This document shows, piece after piece, positions 16,254 to 23,165 of a stretch of DNA of 34,170 nt. Location of the stretch: positions 1 through 34,170 of the forward strand of contig CALVTD010000008.1 in assembly GCA_944359935.1 (NCBI GenBank), written 5' to 3'. The notes beneath the pieces were generated by a model. That model was not told the DNA's origin and did not search any database. It saw only the letters and a program-made list of their open reading frames with translations. The translations under genes were made by a program, and so were the position numbers. Each line of letters starts with the position of its first letter. The first letter of the stretch is position 1. Source of the DNA: an uncultured Clostridia bacterium. Its GTDB lineage: Bacteria > Bacillota > Clostridia > Christensenellales > UBA1242.

Positions 16254-17210
16254 ATGCTTGATGAAGTATTTAAAAAATCTTTACAGTTTGAAAATTTTTT
16301 GAAAACTGTTAAAAATGGTAAGGCCTCGCATTCATTTTTGCTGATTAGCAAAGATGCTTTTTCGGCGCAAACTATGGCAAACCTTTTTGCTGAGGCCCTG
16401 TTGTGCCCAAGCCTTTGCGGCGAGTGCGAAAATTGCAAAAAAATTAAAAGCAAAACGCATCCAGATGTTAAATATTTCCCAGAAGGCGCAAAACTTTTGG
16501 TGGAGGACAGCAAAAAAATTGTGGATGAAAGTTTTGTCAAGCCAATTTTTGCGGACAAAAAAATCTTTATCATCTGCAATGTGGATTTGTCAACCGAAGA
16601 GGCGCAAAACAAACTTTTAAAATCGCTTGAAGAGCCACAAAAAAATGTTTACTACATTTTAACCACTTCAAATTTAGATAAGGTTTTGCCAACAATCAGG
16701 TCCAGGTGCGATAAAATCACTTTGGCGCCGGCAAGTGAAGAGCAAATTCAACCCTATCTTTCTGGCGATGAGCAAAAAAAATATTTGGCACTTAAACTGG
16801 GTCAAGGGTATGTTGCAAAAACACTTGAACTGAACAAAAAAAGCAACTTGCCAGCGCTGTTTGAACTGGGGCTTGGGCTTTTGAGAGATTGTTCATCAAG
16901 CAAAGACGCAGTTGTTTGGTCAAGAAAAATAATCGACCAAAAGGCAGATTTTAATTTGCTGATAGAAATTATTTCGCTGCTTATTGAAGATGCGCTTATG
17001 TTGAAAATTGATAAAAATGCGGCCGTCAACTTTGAAAATTTTAGGGCGCAAATTTTGCAGATTGCGCAGATGCTTTCAATAAAATGCCTTTCACAACTTC
17101 AAGGCGTGCTTGGCAGGGCGGTGCGAGACCTTTCTTACAATGTAAGTTTTCCGCTGGTTGCGGACAATTTGGTTATGAAAATTTTGGAGGTTAAATACTT
17201 ATGCAAATAG
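16254..17210 (+). CDS. holB: DNA polymerase III delta' subunit
   Basis: Clamp-loader subunit. 318 aa. AAA+ core with the zinc-binding cysteine cluster CPSLCGECENC at about 50-62, the SLEEP block (LLKSLEEPQKNVYYIL) and the SRC sensor motif (TIRSRCDKI). The Walker A position reads LISKDAFSAQTMA, i.e. degenerate, as expected for delta' proteins that do not hydrolyse ATP. First gene of an operon with ricT and a YabB-type methyltransferase, which is the Bacillus order holB-yaaT-(yabA)-yabB; yabA is missing. The start is set by the promoter geometry. Confidence 0.92.
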   Translation: MLDEVFKKSLQFENFLKTVKNGKASHSFLLISKDAFSAQTMANLFAEALLCPSLCGECENCKKIKSKTHPDVKYFPEGAKLLVEDSKKIVDESFVKPIFADKKIFIICNVDLSTEEAQNKLLKSLEEPQKNVYYILTTSNLDKVLPTIRSRCDKITLAPASEEQIQPYLSGDEQKKYLALKLGQGYVAKTLELNKKSNLPALFELGLGLLRDCSSSKDAVVWSRKIIDQKADFNLLIEIISLLIEDALMLKIDKNAAVNFENFRAQILQIAQMLSIKCLSQLQGVLGRAVRDLSYNVSFPLVADNLVMKILEVKYLCK

Positions 17211-18016
17211 AAGTTGTGGGTGTTAAGTTTAGGCATGGAGTGCACACATATTCTTTCAGCCCAAATGGCAAGAACTATAAAGTTGGCGACAGAGTTGTTG
17301 TGGAAACTGATAAGGGCAGCGACCTTGTCAGGGTTGTGGAAGAAAAGAAAACCATAGATGCCTCAACTTTGGAAGAGCCACTGAAAAATGTGATTAGGCT
17401 TGCCAGTGAAGAAGAGATTAAAAAGGCGGAAGAAAACGACGAGAAAGCCTCTTCATTTTTGCCAGAGATAAGGCAAATGGCAAAGCAAAGCGGGCTGGAA
17501 ATGAAAATAGTTGCAGTGGAGAGTAACTATGATTTTTCGCGCATGACGGTGAACTTTACTGCCGAGGGCAGGGTTGATTTTAGGGCGTTTGCAAAAAAAC
17601 TTGCCGAGCGCTTTAAAACCAGAATTGAACTTAGGCAAATTGGGCCCAGGGATGCTGTTAGATACATGGGCGGGCTTGGAATTTGCGGAAAAGAATGCTG
17701 TTGCGCTCAGGGCTATGGGCAGAGCGACCACATTTCAATCAAAATGGCAAAAAATCAAAACCTGTCGCTCAATCCAAGTTCAATCAGCGGCGTGTGCGGC
17801 AAACTGTTGTGCTGCCTGGCTTACGAAAACCAAACATATGCCGATGCGCTTAAAAGCATGCCAAAAGTGGGCAGCATTGTGCAAACTAAGGATGGCAAAG
17901 GCAAGGTTATGTATAACGACCTGTTGAACAGAAAGGTTTCTGTTAAGTTTGAAGATGAAAGCATGAGCGAAATTAAGGAATATGACGAAAGCGAAGTTAA
18001 GTTTGAACGAAAATGA
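17201..18016 (+). CDS. ricT: RicT/YaaT, PSP1-domain protein
   Basis: Member of the RicA-RicF-RicT (Y) complex that in Bacillus carries iron-sulphur clusters and directs RNase Y-dependent mRNA maturation, competence and sporulation. 271 aa. The PSP1 core contains the conserved cysteine pattern GGLGICGKECCC (about 160-170) and GVCGKLLCCLAYE (about 200-212). SD GGAGG sits inside the end of holB and the genes overlap by ten bases. No ricA or ricF is in this window. Confidence 0.93.
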   Translation: MQIEVVGVKFRHGVHTYSFSPNGKNYKVGDRVVVETDKGSDLVRVVEEKKTIDASTLEEPLKNVIRLASEEEIKKAEENDEKASSFLPEIRQMAKQSGLEMKIVAVESNYDFSRMTVNFTAEGRVDFRAFAKKLAERFKTRIELRQIGPRDAVRYMGGLGICGKECCCAQGYGQSDHISIKMAKNQNLSLNPSSISGVCGKLLCCLAYENQTYADALKSMPKVGSIVQTKDGKGKVMYNDLLNRKVSVKFEDESMSEIKEYDESEVKFERK

Positions 18017-18725
18017 AAGATTGGATGATTTGCAGTTTGAAGGGTTGAAAATTGTGCAAAACAAAAACCTTTATTCTTTCACGTCCGATTCCGTTGTGCT
18101 GGCAAACTTTTTAAAAATTAAAAGAGGCGAAAACGCTGTGGAGATTGGCTCTGGCAGCGGCGTTATTTCAATTTTGGCCACAAAAAAAACAAATGCCAAA
18201 AGCATAATTGGTTTTGAAGTTCAGCGCGAACTTTTTGAAATGGCAAACAAAAGTTTAATTTTAAACAACATTAAAAATGTTGAATTCATCAACGACGATG
18301 TTCGTAACTATAAAAAATATGTTCAGCCTGGCAGCGTGGATGTGGTGTTTTCAAACCCACCATACAAGCGTGATGGCTCGGCGCAGGATAACCAAAATCA
18401 AAGCAAAGCCGTTGCGAGACATGAGAAATATTTGCCGCTGCAAGATTTGGTGGAGTGTGCAAACGGCATGCTAAAATTTAGTGGCAGGGCGTATTTTGTA
18501 TATGACGCGGATAGATGTGCGGAAATGATTTTTGAACTAAAATGCGCAAAATTGCAGCCAAAACGCATGTTTTTCACCGAAAATGGCAAAGGGAAAGTGA
18601 TATTATTCGTTGTTGAGGCGGTTAAGGGCGGCAAAGATGGAGTTACAGTTTTGCCAAACCTTATCACAAACGACAAAGACGGAACTTACTTAGAAGACAT
18701 TAAAAAAGGGGTGTGGGAAAAATAA
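17982..18725 (+). CDS. trmN6: YabB/TrmN6-type N6-adenine methyltransferase
   Basis: SAM-dependent methyltransferase of the YabB group; the E. coli relative TrmN6 (TrmM/YfiC) modifies A37 of tRNA1-Val. The precise target here is inferred. 247 aa: SAM-binding VEIGSGSGVISIL near residue 45-57, catalytic NPPY in VFSNPPYKRDG near 125-130, and the typical opening RLDDLQFEGLKIVQNKN. The ATG at 17982 overlaps ricT by 35 bases and has AAGGAA three bases upstream; a TTG at 18003 would give a start closer to Bacillus YabB. Last gene of the holB operon. Confidence 0.88.
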   Translation: MTKAKLSLNENERLDDLQFEGLKIVQNKNLYSFTSDSVVLANFLKIKRGENAVEIGSGSGVISILATKKTNAKSIIGFEVQRELFEMANKSLILNNIKNVEFINDDVRNYKKYVQPGSVDVVFSNPPYKRDGSAQDNQNQSKAVARHEKYLPLQDLVECANGMLKFSGRAYFVYDADRCAEMIFELKCAKLQPKRMFFTENGKGKVILFVVEAVKGGKDGVTVLPNLITNDKDGTYLEDIKKGVWEK

Positions 18726-18734
18726 ATACGCTTC

Positions 18735-18763
18735 TTGACAAAGGATTAAAAATAGAATACAAT
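18735..18763 (+). promoter_or_regulatory. Strong sigma-A promoter
   Basis: Perfect TTGACA (18735-18740), 17-bp spacer, TACAAT (18758-18763). It drives the short ORF at 18783 and the 230-aa gene. Confidence 0.85.
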
Positions 18764-18782
18764 TAAAGTATGGGAGGCAAAA

Positions 18783-18875
18783 ATGAAAAAAGCAGAAGCA
18801 ATAAAAATTATTGAATCAATTTGTTCTTTTGAAAATTATTTGGAAAGAAATAAAGTGGAGGGAAAGAAAAAATGA
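18783..18875 (+). CDS. 30-aa ORF coupled to the next gene
   Basis: Small ORF reading MKKAEAIKIIESICSFENY then LERNKVEGKKK. It has a good ribosome site (GGGAGG) six bases before the ATG, directly downstream of a near-consensus promoter. Its TGA overlaps the ATG of the following gene (ATGA at 18872-18875). Either a real small protein or a leader peptide that couples translation of the 230-aa protein. Not recognised. Confidence 0.6.
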   Translation: MKKAEAIKIIESICSFENYLERNKVEGKKK

Positions 18876-19564
18876 AAGGAAAAATTGAGTTTTTGGTGGA
18901 AGAAGATGGTACTCTTGATGGTGCTCCTTGTGTTAAATTAGAAGGGGTTGCTCAAAGCAACAAAATTGTTGGGGCATATTATTATGATGGTAATGGGAAT
19001 GTAAAAAATTTATCTATAGGTTCTGTAAGACGTATACGACTTGGTGATGATATGTTATATGTTGTTTCACCAACCGGCAGACATGTTTGTGTAGTCGATC
19101 AAAGAGGGAATTGCGGTGTGCTTCCCCTTGGGTGGAATAAAAAAATTACAGCTACGGAAGATGGCTTTATTAAAATTGAAGGAGTTGAGGGTTCATGCCT
19201 ATATTATGACAGGTTGTTCCAAGAATCAACACAGCCAACAGAATTAGGCAAAGCGCTTTATCAATATGATAGAGAAAACATCAAACCAGAGGACGTTATT
19301 GACGCTTATTTTAAAGAAGCGTATAAAGATGATCGTAAGGGTGTGATAAAAAACAAGGTAATGGAATTTATTTTAAACGAAGAAAAAGCAAGAGCTTTTA
19401 GAGAAATCGAAGGGATGGAGGATGTTCCTGATGAGTATGTGAAAAGCTTAGAAAGTAAAATTGCTGGCATTGAAGCACATTTAACGCTCAAACAAGAAAG
19501 ATTACAAAAAAGAGAAGCAGCAAAGAAAGCAATTTCTTCAATCTCATTTGACAATAAATTTTAG
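18872..19564 (+). CDS. Unknown 230-aa protein
   Basis: Not recognised. Residues 1-110 look beta-rich with repeated Gly turns (DDMLYVVSPTGRHVCVVD). Residues 140-230 are charged and helical, with a coiled-coil-like end (KIAGIEAHLTLKQERLQKREAAKK). No signal peptide or membrane segment. SD GGAGGG plus coupling to the 30-aa ORF. Codon choice (GGT/GGG, AT-ending) differs from the GGC-rich neighbours, and the pair interrupts an otherwise Bacillus-like gene order, which suggests later insertion. Confidence 0.78.
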   Translation: MKGKIEFLVEEDGTLDGAPCVKLEGVAQSNKIVGAYYYDGNGNVKNLSIGSVRRIRLGDDMLYVVSPTGRHVCVVDQRGNCGVLPLGWNKKITATEDGFIKIEGVEGSCLYYDRLFQESTQPTELGKALYQYDRENIKPEDVIDAYFKEAYKDDRKGVIKNKVMEFILNEEKARAFREIEGMEDVPDEYVKSLESKIAGIEAHLTLKQERLQKREAAKKAISSISFDNKF

Positions 19565-19578
19565 TTTGCTTTTAAAAG

Positions 19579-19610
19579 AAAAAAAACATGGCATGCGCCA
19601 TGTTTTTTTT
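19579..19610. terminator. Bidirectional intrinsic terminator
   Basis: Perfect 14-bp inverted repeat AAAAAAAACATGGC / GCCATGTTTTTTTT with loop ATGC. It serves the + strand unknown gene and the - strand spmB, whose stop codon is at its edge. Confidence 0.93.
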
Positions 19611-20115
19611 ACATCACTCGGCAGAGCAGGCATGCAACGATTGCGCCAATGATTGAGGCGACTAAGGCGCATGGAATTGCATAGTAAAGTTTTTTAACTT
19701 TGGTTTGTGAAAAATAGACGGTGGCGACATAGAAGATTGTTTCGCTGCAACCCAAAATCACGCAGGCGCAGCGAGAGATATAACTGTCGGCGCCATAGGT
19801 GGCAAGCACATCATCCAAAAGCGCGAAAGAGCCAGAGCCTGTGAAAGGGCGAAGCAATACAAGTTCGCATAGTTCGGGCGGGATGCCTAAAAAGGTGAAA
19901 ACCGGCGTAAGAATTTGCGCAAGAAAGGCGGTTACGCCGCTTACTCGCAGCAGTGCCACCGCAATCATTATGCAGGCGATGAATGGAAAAATTGAAACAA
20001 CAAGGCTTATGGCGCCTTTTGCACCTTTGACGAACGTGTCATAGGTGTTTATTTTTTTGAAGAAGCCATATAAAAACAGCGCTACAAATAAAACAGGAAG
20101 AATGTAAATGCTCAT
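19609..20115 (-). CDS. spmB: Spore maturation protein B
   Basis: Integral membrane protein of the nucleoside-recognition (Gate) family; in Bacillus SpmA and SpmB act together in core dehydration of the spore. 168 aa, close to the usual 178. Hydrophobic helices are separated by conserved blocks such as LRPFTGSGSFALLDDVLATYGADS and ILGCSETIFYVATVYF. Second gene of the spmA-spmB operon; ATG overlaps the spmA stop by four bases. Confidence 0.93.
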   Translation of the reverse strand: MSIYILPVLFVALFLYGFFKKINTYDTFVKGAKGAISLVVSIFPFIACIMIAVALLRVSGVTAFLAQILTPVFTFLGIPPELCELVLLRPFTGSGSFALLDDVLATYGADSYISRCACVILGCSETIFYVATVYFSQTKVKKLYYAIPCALVASIIGAIVACLLCRVM

Positions 20116-20696
20116 GGGCGCCTTCTTCTTGCTTTAAGTTTTTTGTGAATCATATAACAAATTAAAACAAATACAATGCCCAGACCGGTGGTGACGATTG
20201 TTGAAAGAAGGGTGGGCAGAATAATGTCAGCGGCGTCCGCACTTCCGGCATTGGAGCGCAGGCTGATTACCGTGCTTGGCAGCAGTTGAATTGAGGTTGC
20301 ATTCACCACAATAAGCATAATCATGGAAAAATTTGCTTTGCCGCTGCCGTCATCAAGCGCTTGCATGGCTTTTATGCCCATTGGGGTGGCGGCATTGCCA
20401 AGACCGAGCATGTTTGCAGACATGTTTAGGGCAATCATCTTTTGAATTTCTTCATTGTCAACTCTAAAAAGTTTTTTGATAAGCGGGCGCAAAAGCCTGG
20501 CAAGTTTTTGTCCCAGTCCGCTTACATCCACAATCTCCAAAAGCCCCAGCCAAACAGCATAAACCGCGCAAAGTTCAATGCAAAGTTCCAGCGCCGAAGT
20601 TGAGGCGCCAATCATCGCATCCAGCGTTGCGCCGGGGTCAACAAAAATCAGCACGCCGATTGAAATCAGCATCATAAACAGCCAAATTTTATTCAT
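20112..20696 (-). CDS. spmA: Spore maturation protein A
   Basis: Partner of SpmB. 194 aa, matching the usual 196. Gate-domain membrane protein with the typical block ALNMSANMLGLGNAATPMGI at about 92-111. No Shine-Dalgarno; a TATATT box ends seven bases before the ATG, so the mRNA is probably leaderless. It supports an endospore-forming ancestry, although homologues also occur in non-sporulating species. Divergent from tatD across only 66 bp. Confidence 0.94.
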   Translation of the reverse strand: MNKIWLFMMLISIGVLIFVDPGATLDAMIGASTSALELCIELCAVYAVWLGLLEIVDVSGLGQKLARLLRPLIKKLFRVDNEEIQKMIALNMSANMLGLGNAATPMGIKAMQALDDGSGKANFSMIMLIVVNATSIQLLPSTVISLRSNAGSADAADIILPTLLSTIVTTGLGIVFVLICYMIHKKLKARRRRP

Positions 20697-20701
20697 AGTG
20701 T

Positions 20702-20711
20702 AAATATATGC
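20702..20711 (-). promoter_or_regulatory. GCATATATTT element before spmA (leaderless)
   Basis: Same ten bases and same five-base distance to ATG as in front of the gene starting at 3333 (minus strand). In Bacillus spmA is sigma-E dependent, and CATATATT is one base off the sigma-E -10 consensus. No convincing -35 is seen. Confidence 0.5.
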
Positions 20712-20727
20712 CTTTCGCCCATATTTC

Positions 20728-20756
20728 TTGACAATAAGCCGCTTTTGTGCTAGGCT
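20728..20756 (+). promoter_or_regulatory. Promoter of tatD-rsmA, leaderless geometry
   Basis: TTGACA (20728-20733), 17-bp spacer, extended TGC plus TAGGCT (20751-20756). The ATG at 20763 is exactly the predicted first base; no Shine-Dalgarno. Confidence 0.8.
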
Positions 20757-20762
20757 TTAAGC

Positions 20763-21515
20763 ATGTTTATCGATGCGCACGCACACATTTACGAAAGCGA
20801 TGTTAAGGCGGTTTTGGCAAGGGCTAAGGAGGCACTTGTTGACTTTGTCATTTGCCCGGCAAGCGACTTTGAAAGCATCAACAAAACTCTTGAAATTGCC
20901 GAGGAAAATCCAGAGGTGTTTGCCTGCATAGGTTTTCATCCGCAGGACGCAGAGCAATATTTAAATGGCGGCAGAGAGTTTTTGATTGAAAAGGCGGCAA
21001 ACAAAAAGGTGGTGGCAATTGGTGAGATTGGCCTGGATTATCACTTTGGCGGCGAGGACAGAAACCTTCAAAAACAAATTTTTGACGAACAGATAAAACT
21101 TGCAAGCAGTTTAAATTTGCCGATTGTTGTTCACATCAGGGATGCAATGGAGGACGCACTGCAAATTTTGCAGAACAACGCAGAAATCTTAAAAGGCGGG
21201 GTGGTGCACTGTTTCAGCGGTGAATGGCAGGACGCGCAAAAAATTATGGCGTTGGGGCTGGATTTCACTGTTGGCGGAGTGCTTACTTTTAAAAACGCCG
21301 CACATCTTAGAGAGGTGGTTGCTGGCATTCCACTTGACAGGCTGATGCTTGAAACCGACACGCCATATCTTGCGCCAGAGCCATATAGGGGCAAGGTGAA
21401 CGAGCCAAAAAATGTGGTGCTGGTTGCGCAGAAATTGGCGGAAATTAAGGGTGAAAATATTGAAAATATTGCAAAAATAACCTCAAAAAATGTAAAAAGG
21501 GTGTTCAAAATATGA
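20763..21515 (+). CDS. tatD: TatD-family metal-dependent deoxyribonuclease
   Basis: TIM-barrel metal-dependent hydrolase acting as a 3'-5' exonuclease. 250 aa, standard length. Metal ligands: HAH in FIDAHAHIYE (residues 5-7), E in GEIGLDYH, H in VVHIRDA, H in VHCFSGEW, D in LETDTPYLAPEP. First gene of an operon with rsmA, as in Bacillus where yabD lies near ksgA; rnmV, normally between them, is absent. Confidence 0.95.
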   Translation: MFIDAHAHIYESDVKAVLARAKEALVDFVICPASDFESINKTLEIAEENPEVFACIGFHPQDAEQYLNGGREFLIEKAANKKVVAIGEIGLDYHFGGEDRNLQKQIFDEQIKLASSLNLPIVVHIRDAMEDALQILQNNAEILKGGVVHCFSGEWQDAQKIMALGLDFTVGGVLTFKNAAHLREVVAGIPLDRLMLETDTPYLAPEPYRGKVNEPKNVVLVAQKLAEIKGENIENIAKITSKNVKRVFKI

Positions 21516-22318
21516 AATTTAACTTTAAAAAGAAGTTTGGGCAGAATTTTATAACCGATAAAAATTTGTTAAAAAGCATTTGTTTGGATGCCGACATTCA
21601 TGCAACCGATGAGGTTTTGGAAATTGGTGCGGGCATGGGTGCGCTTACAAGCGCGCTTTGCCAAGAAGCAAAAAAGGTTGTCGCCTATGAAATTGACCAG
21701 GAACTTAAACCACACTTGCAAGCGCTGGAACCCCAAAACCTTGTTTTGCACTTTGAGGACGCATTAAAAAAACCGCTTGCGCAGATTGAAAGTGATTTTG
21801 AGGGCTGTTACAAACTTGTGGCAAATTTGCCATATTACATCACAACCCCGCTTATCTTTAAGTTTTTGCAGAGCACTTTGGTTGATTCAATCACCATCAT
21901 GGTTCAAAAAGAAGTGGGGGAAAGAATCGTGGCTCAGTTTGGCGGCAAAGATTACGGCGCACTTTCGGTTTGTTGCCAGTATTTTGGCAAGCCGAAAATC
22001 ATGCGAAAAGTGCCAAAGAGTGTGTTCACTCCTCAGCCGGATGTGGATTCTTGCATTGTGCGGCTTGACATTGAAAAAAGATATGATGAAAATGCAGCAA
22101 ATTTTTTCCAGGTGGTAAGAATGTGCTTTAAAAGTCGAAGAAAGACTTTGCTTAACAACCTTGCCGAGGGCTTGGGTGTTGAAAAGTCCACGCTGAGCGG
22201 ATTGGGCTTTGATTTAAACAGGCGCGCAGAACAACTTTCGCCAACCCAGTTTGAACAACTTACGCTTTTACTCAAAGATTATTTGGGGCAAGATAAAATT
22301 GTGCCGATGCTGCAATAA
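21512..22318 (+). CDS. rsmA: 16S rRNA A1518/A1519 dimethyltransferase
   Basis: RsmA (KsgA) dimethylates two adjacent adenines in the 3'-terminal hairpin of 16S rRNA, next to the anti-Shine-Dalgarno. 268 aa. N-terminus KKKFGQNFITDKNLL, SAM-binding VLEIGAGMGALTSAL, catalytic NLPYYITTP near residue 105, C-terminal FKSRRKTLLNNL. ATG overlaps the tatD stop (ATGA). The last 40 bases overlap a small antisense gene. Confidence 0.96.
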   Translation: MKFNFKKKFGQNFITDKNLLKSICLDADIHATDEVLEIGAGMGALTSALCQEAKKVVAYEIDQELKPHLQALEPQNLVLHFEDALKKPLAQIESDFEGCYKLVANLPYYITTPLIFKFLQSTLVDSITIMVQKEVGERIVAQFGGKDYGALSVCCQYFGKPKIMRKVPKSVFTPQPDVDSCIVRLDIEKRYDENAANFFQVVRMCFKSRRKTLLNNLAEGLGVEKSTLSGLGFDLNRRAEQLSPTQFEQLTLLLKDYLGQDKIVPMLQ

Positions 22319-22479
22319 ACATGCCAAAGCAACGTTTTAAGTTCGGCAATTTCTTCCGGCGTTCTGTTGCGACAAAGTTCAATGGCAATGGCGGAGGAGA
22401 GATACAGCATTTGCGTTGACGGAATGTGTTTCATAACAATATTTATGAGTTTTTTTGCAAAAAAGTTTCGAAAAGGCAT
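22279..22479 (-). CDS. Small DUF6774-like protein
   Basis: 66 aa. The segment LSSAIAIELCRNRTPEEIAELKTLLWHVYCSIGTIL resembles from memory the small DUF6774 family of Clostridia (an alanine-rich helix, then [GR]-x-T-x-E-E-[IL]-x-x-L, then a second helix). Function unknown. It fills an otherwise empty gap and overlaps the 3' end of rsmA by 40 bases, tail to tail. The ATG at 22479 has no ribosome site; a TANNNT box (TAACAT) ends seven bases upstream, so it may be leaderless. A shorter start at 22434 (MKHIPST) is possible. Confidence 0.6.
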   Translation of the reverse strand: MPFRNFFAKKLINIVMKHIPSTQMLYLSSAIAIELCRNRTPEEIAELKTLLWHVYCSIGTILSCPK

Positions 22480-22486
22480 ATTTATA

Positions 22487-22495
22487 TGTTAAAAT
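22487..22495 (+). promoter_or_regulatory. Extended -10 of the HD-domain gene
   Basis: TGTTAAAAT (TAAAAT at 22490-22495). The first base would be near 22502, leaving a 15-nt leader that contains AGGTGA. The -35 is weak. Confidence 0.55.
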
Positions 22496-22516
22496 ATTAC
22501 TATACAGGTGATGAAT

Positions 22517-23098
22517 ATGGATTATAAGCAAGAATTTTTAGAGATTTTTTATGACAATATCGAGCGCGATGGCAGCGACAAACTTTTGGAATGGCTGGAA
22601 AAAAGCGATTTCTTTTCGGCGCCTGCTTCAACCAATAGGCACAGCGCCGAGGAGTGCGGGCTTTGCAAGCATTCGGTGTTTGTTTACAGAAGAATGGTTA
22701 AACTTTTGCAAAGCGAATATGGCAGCGATTGGCACAAAAAAGTGTCGCCAGAAAGCGTGGCAATTATGGCGCTTTTGCATGATGTTTGTAAGGTGGATTG
22801 TTACAAAGCCGACACCAAAAATGTCAAGGACGAAAACGGCGTTTGGCAGAAAGTGCCATATTACAAATTTGAAGATAATCTTCCATATGGCCATGGCGAA
22901 AAAAGCGTGTATATCATCAGTTCTTTTATCAAACTTTCGCGCGAAGAGGCAATGGCAATAAATTGGCACATGGGCGGCTTTGACAGCAGGGTGAAAGGCG
23001 GCTACTATGGGCTTTCAACCGTGTTTTATACTTATCCTACCGCATTATTCTTGCATTTGGCGGATATTGAGGCGACTTATTTAGACGAAACTTGTTAA
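22517..23098 (+). CDS. HD-domain phosphohydrolase
   Basis: 193 aa from the ATG at 22517, which has AGGTGA five bases upstream; GTG 22508 and ATG 22511 are too close to that site. Metal-binding HD-superfamily residues: H in CKHSVFVYRRM, HD in ALLHDVCKVD near residue 90, H in GHGEKS, H in INWHMGGFD near 152. Substrate unknown: nucleotides, cyclic dinucleotides or phosphate esters are all possible. Probably a single-gene transcript. Confidence 0.82.
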   Translation: MDYKQEFLEIFYDNIERDGSDKLLEWLEKSDFFSAPASTNRHSAEECGLCKHSVFVYRRMVKLLQSEYGSDWHKKVSPESVAIMALLHDVCKVDCYKADTKNVKDENGVWQKVPYYKFEDNLPYGHGEKSVYIISSFIKLSREEAMAINWHMGGFDSRVKGGYYGLSTVFYTYPTALFLHLADIEATYLDETC

Positions 23099-23107
23099 AA
23101 AAGCCTA

Positions 23108-23136
23108 TTGACTTTTGCGGTAAAGTGGTATATAAT
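23108..23136 (+). promoter_or_regulatory. Near-consensus sigma-A promoter
   Basis: TTGACT (23108-23113), 17-bp spacer, TATAAT (23131-23136). It precedes the large membrane protein at 23166. Confidence 0.88.
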
Positions 23137-23165
23137 TATGTTAACAAAAAAAGGGAGGCTGAAAA

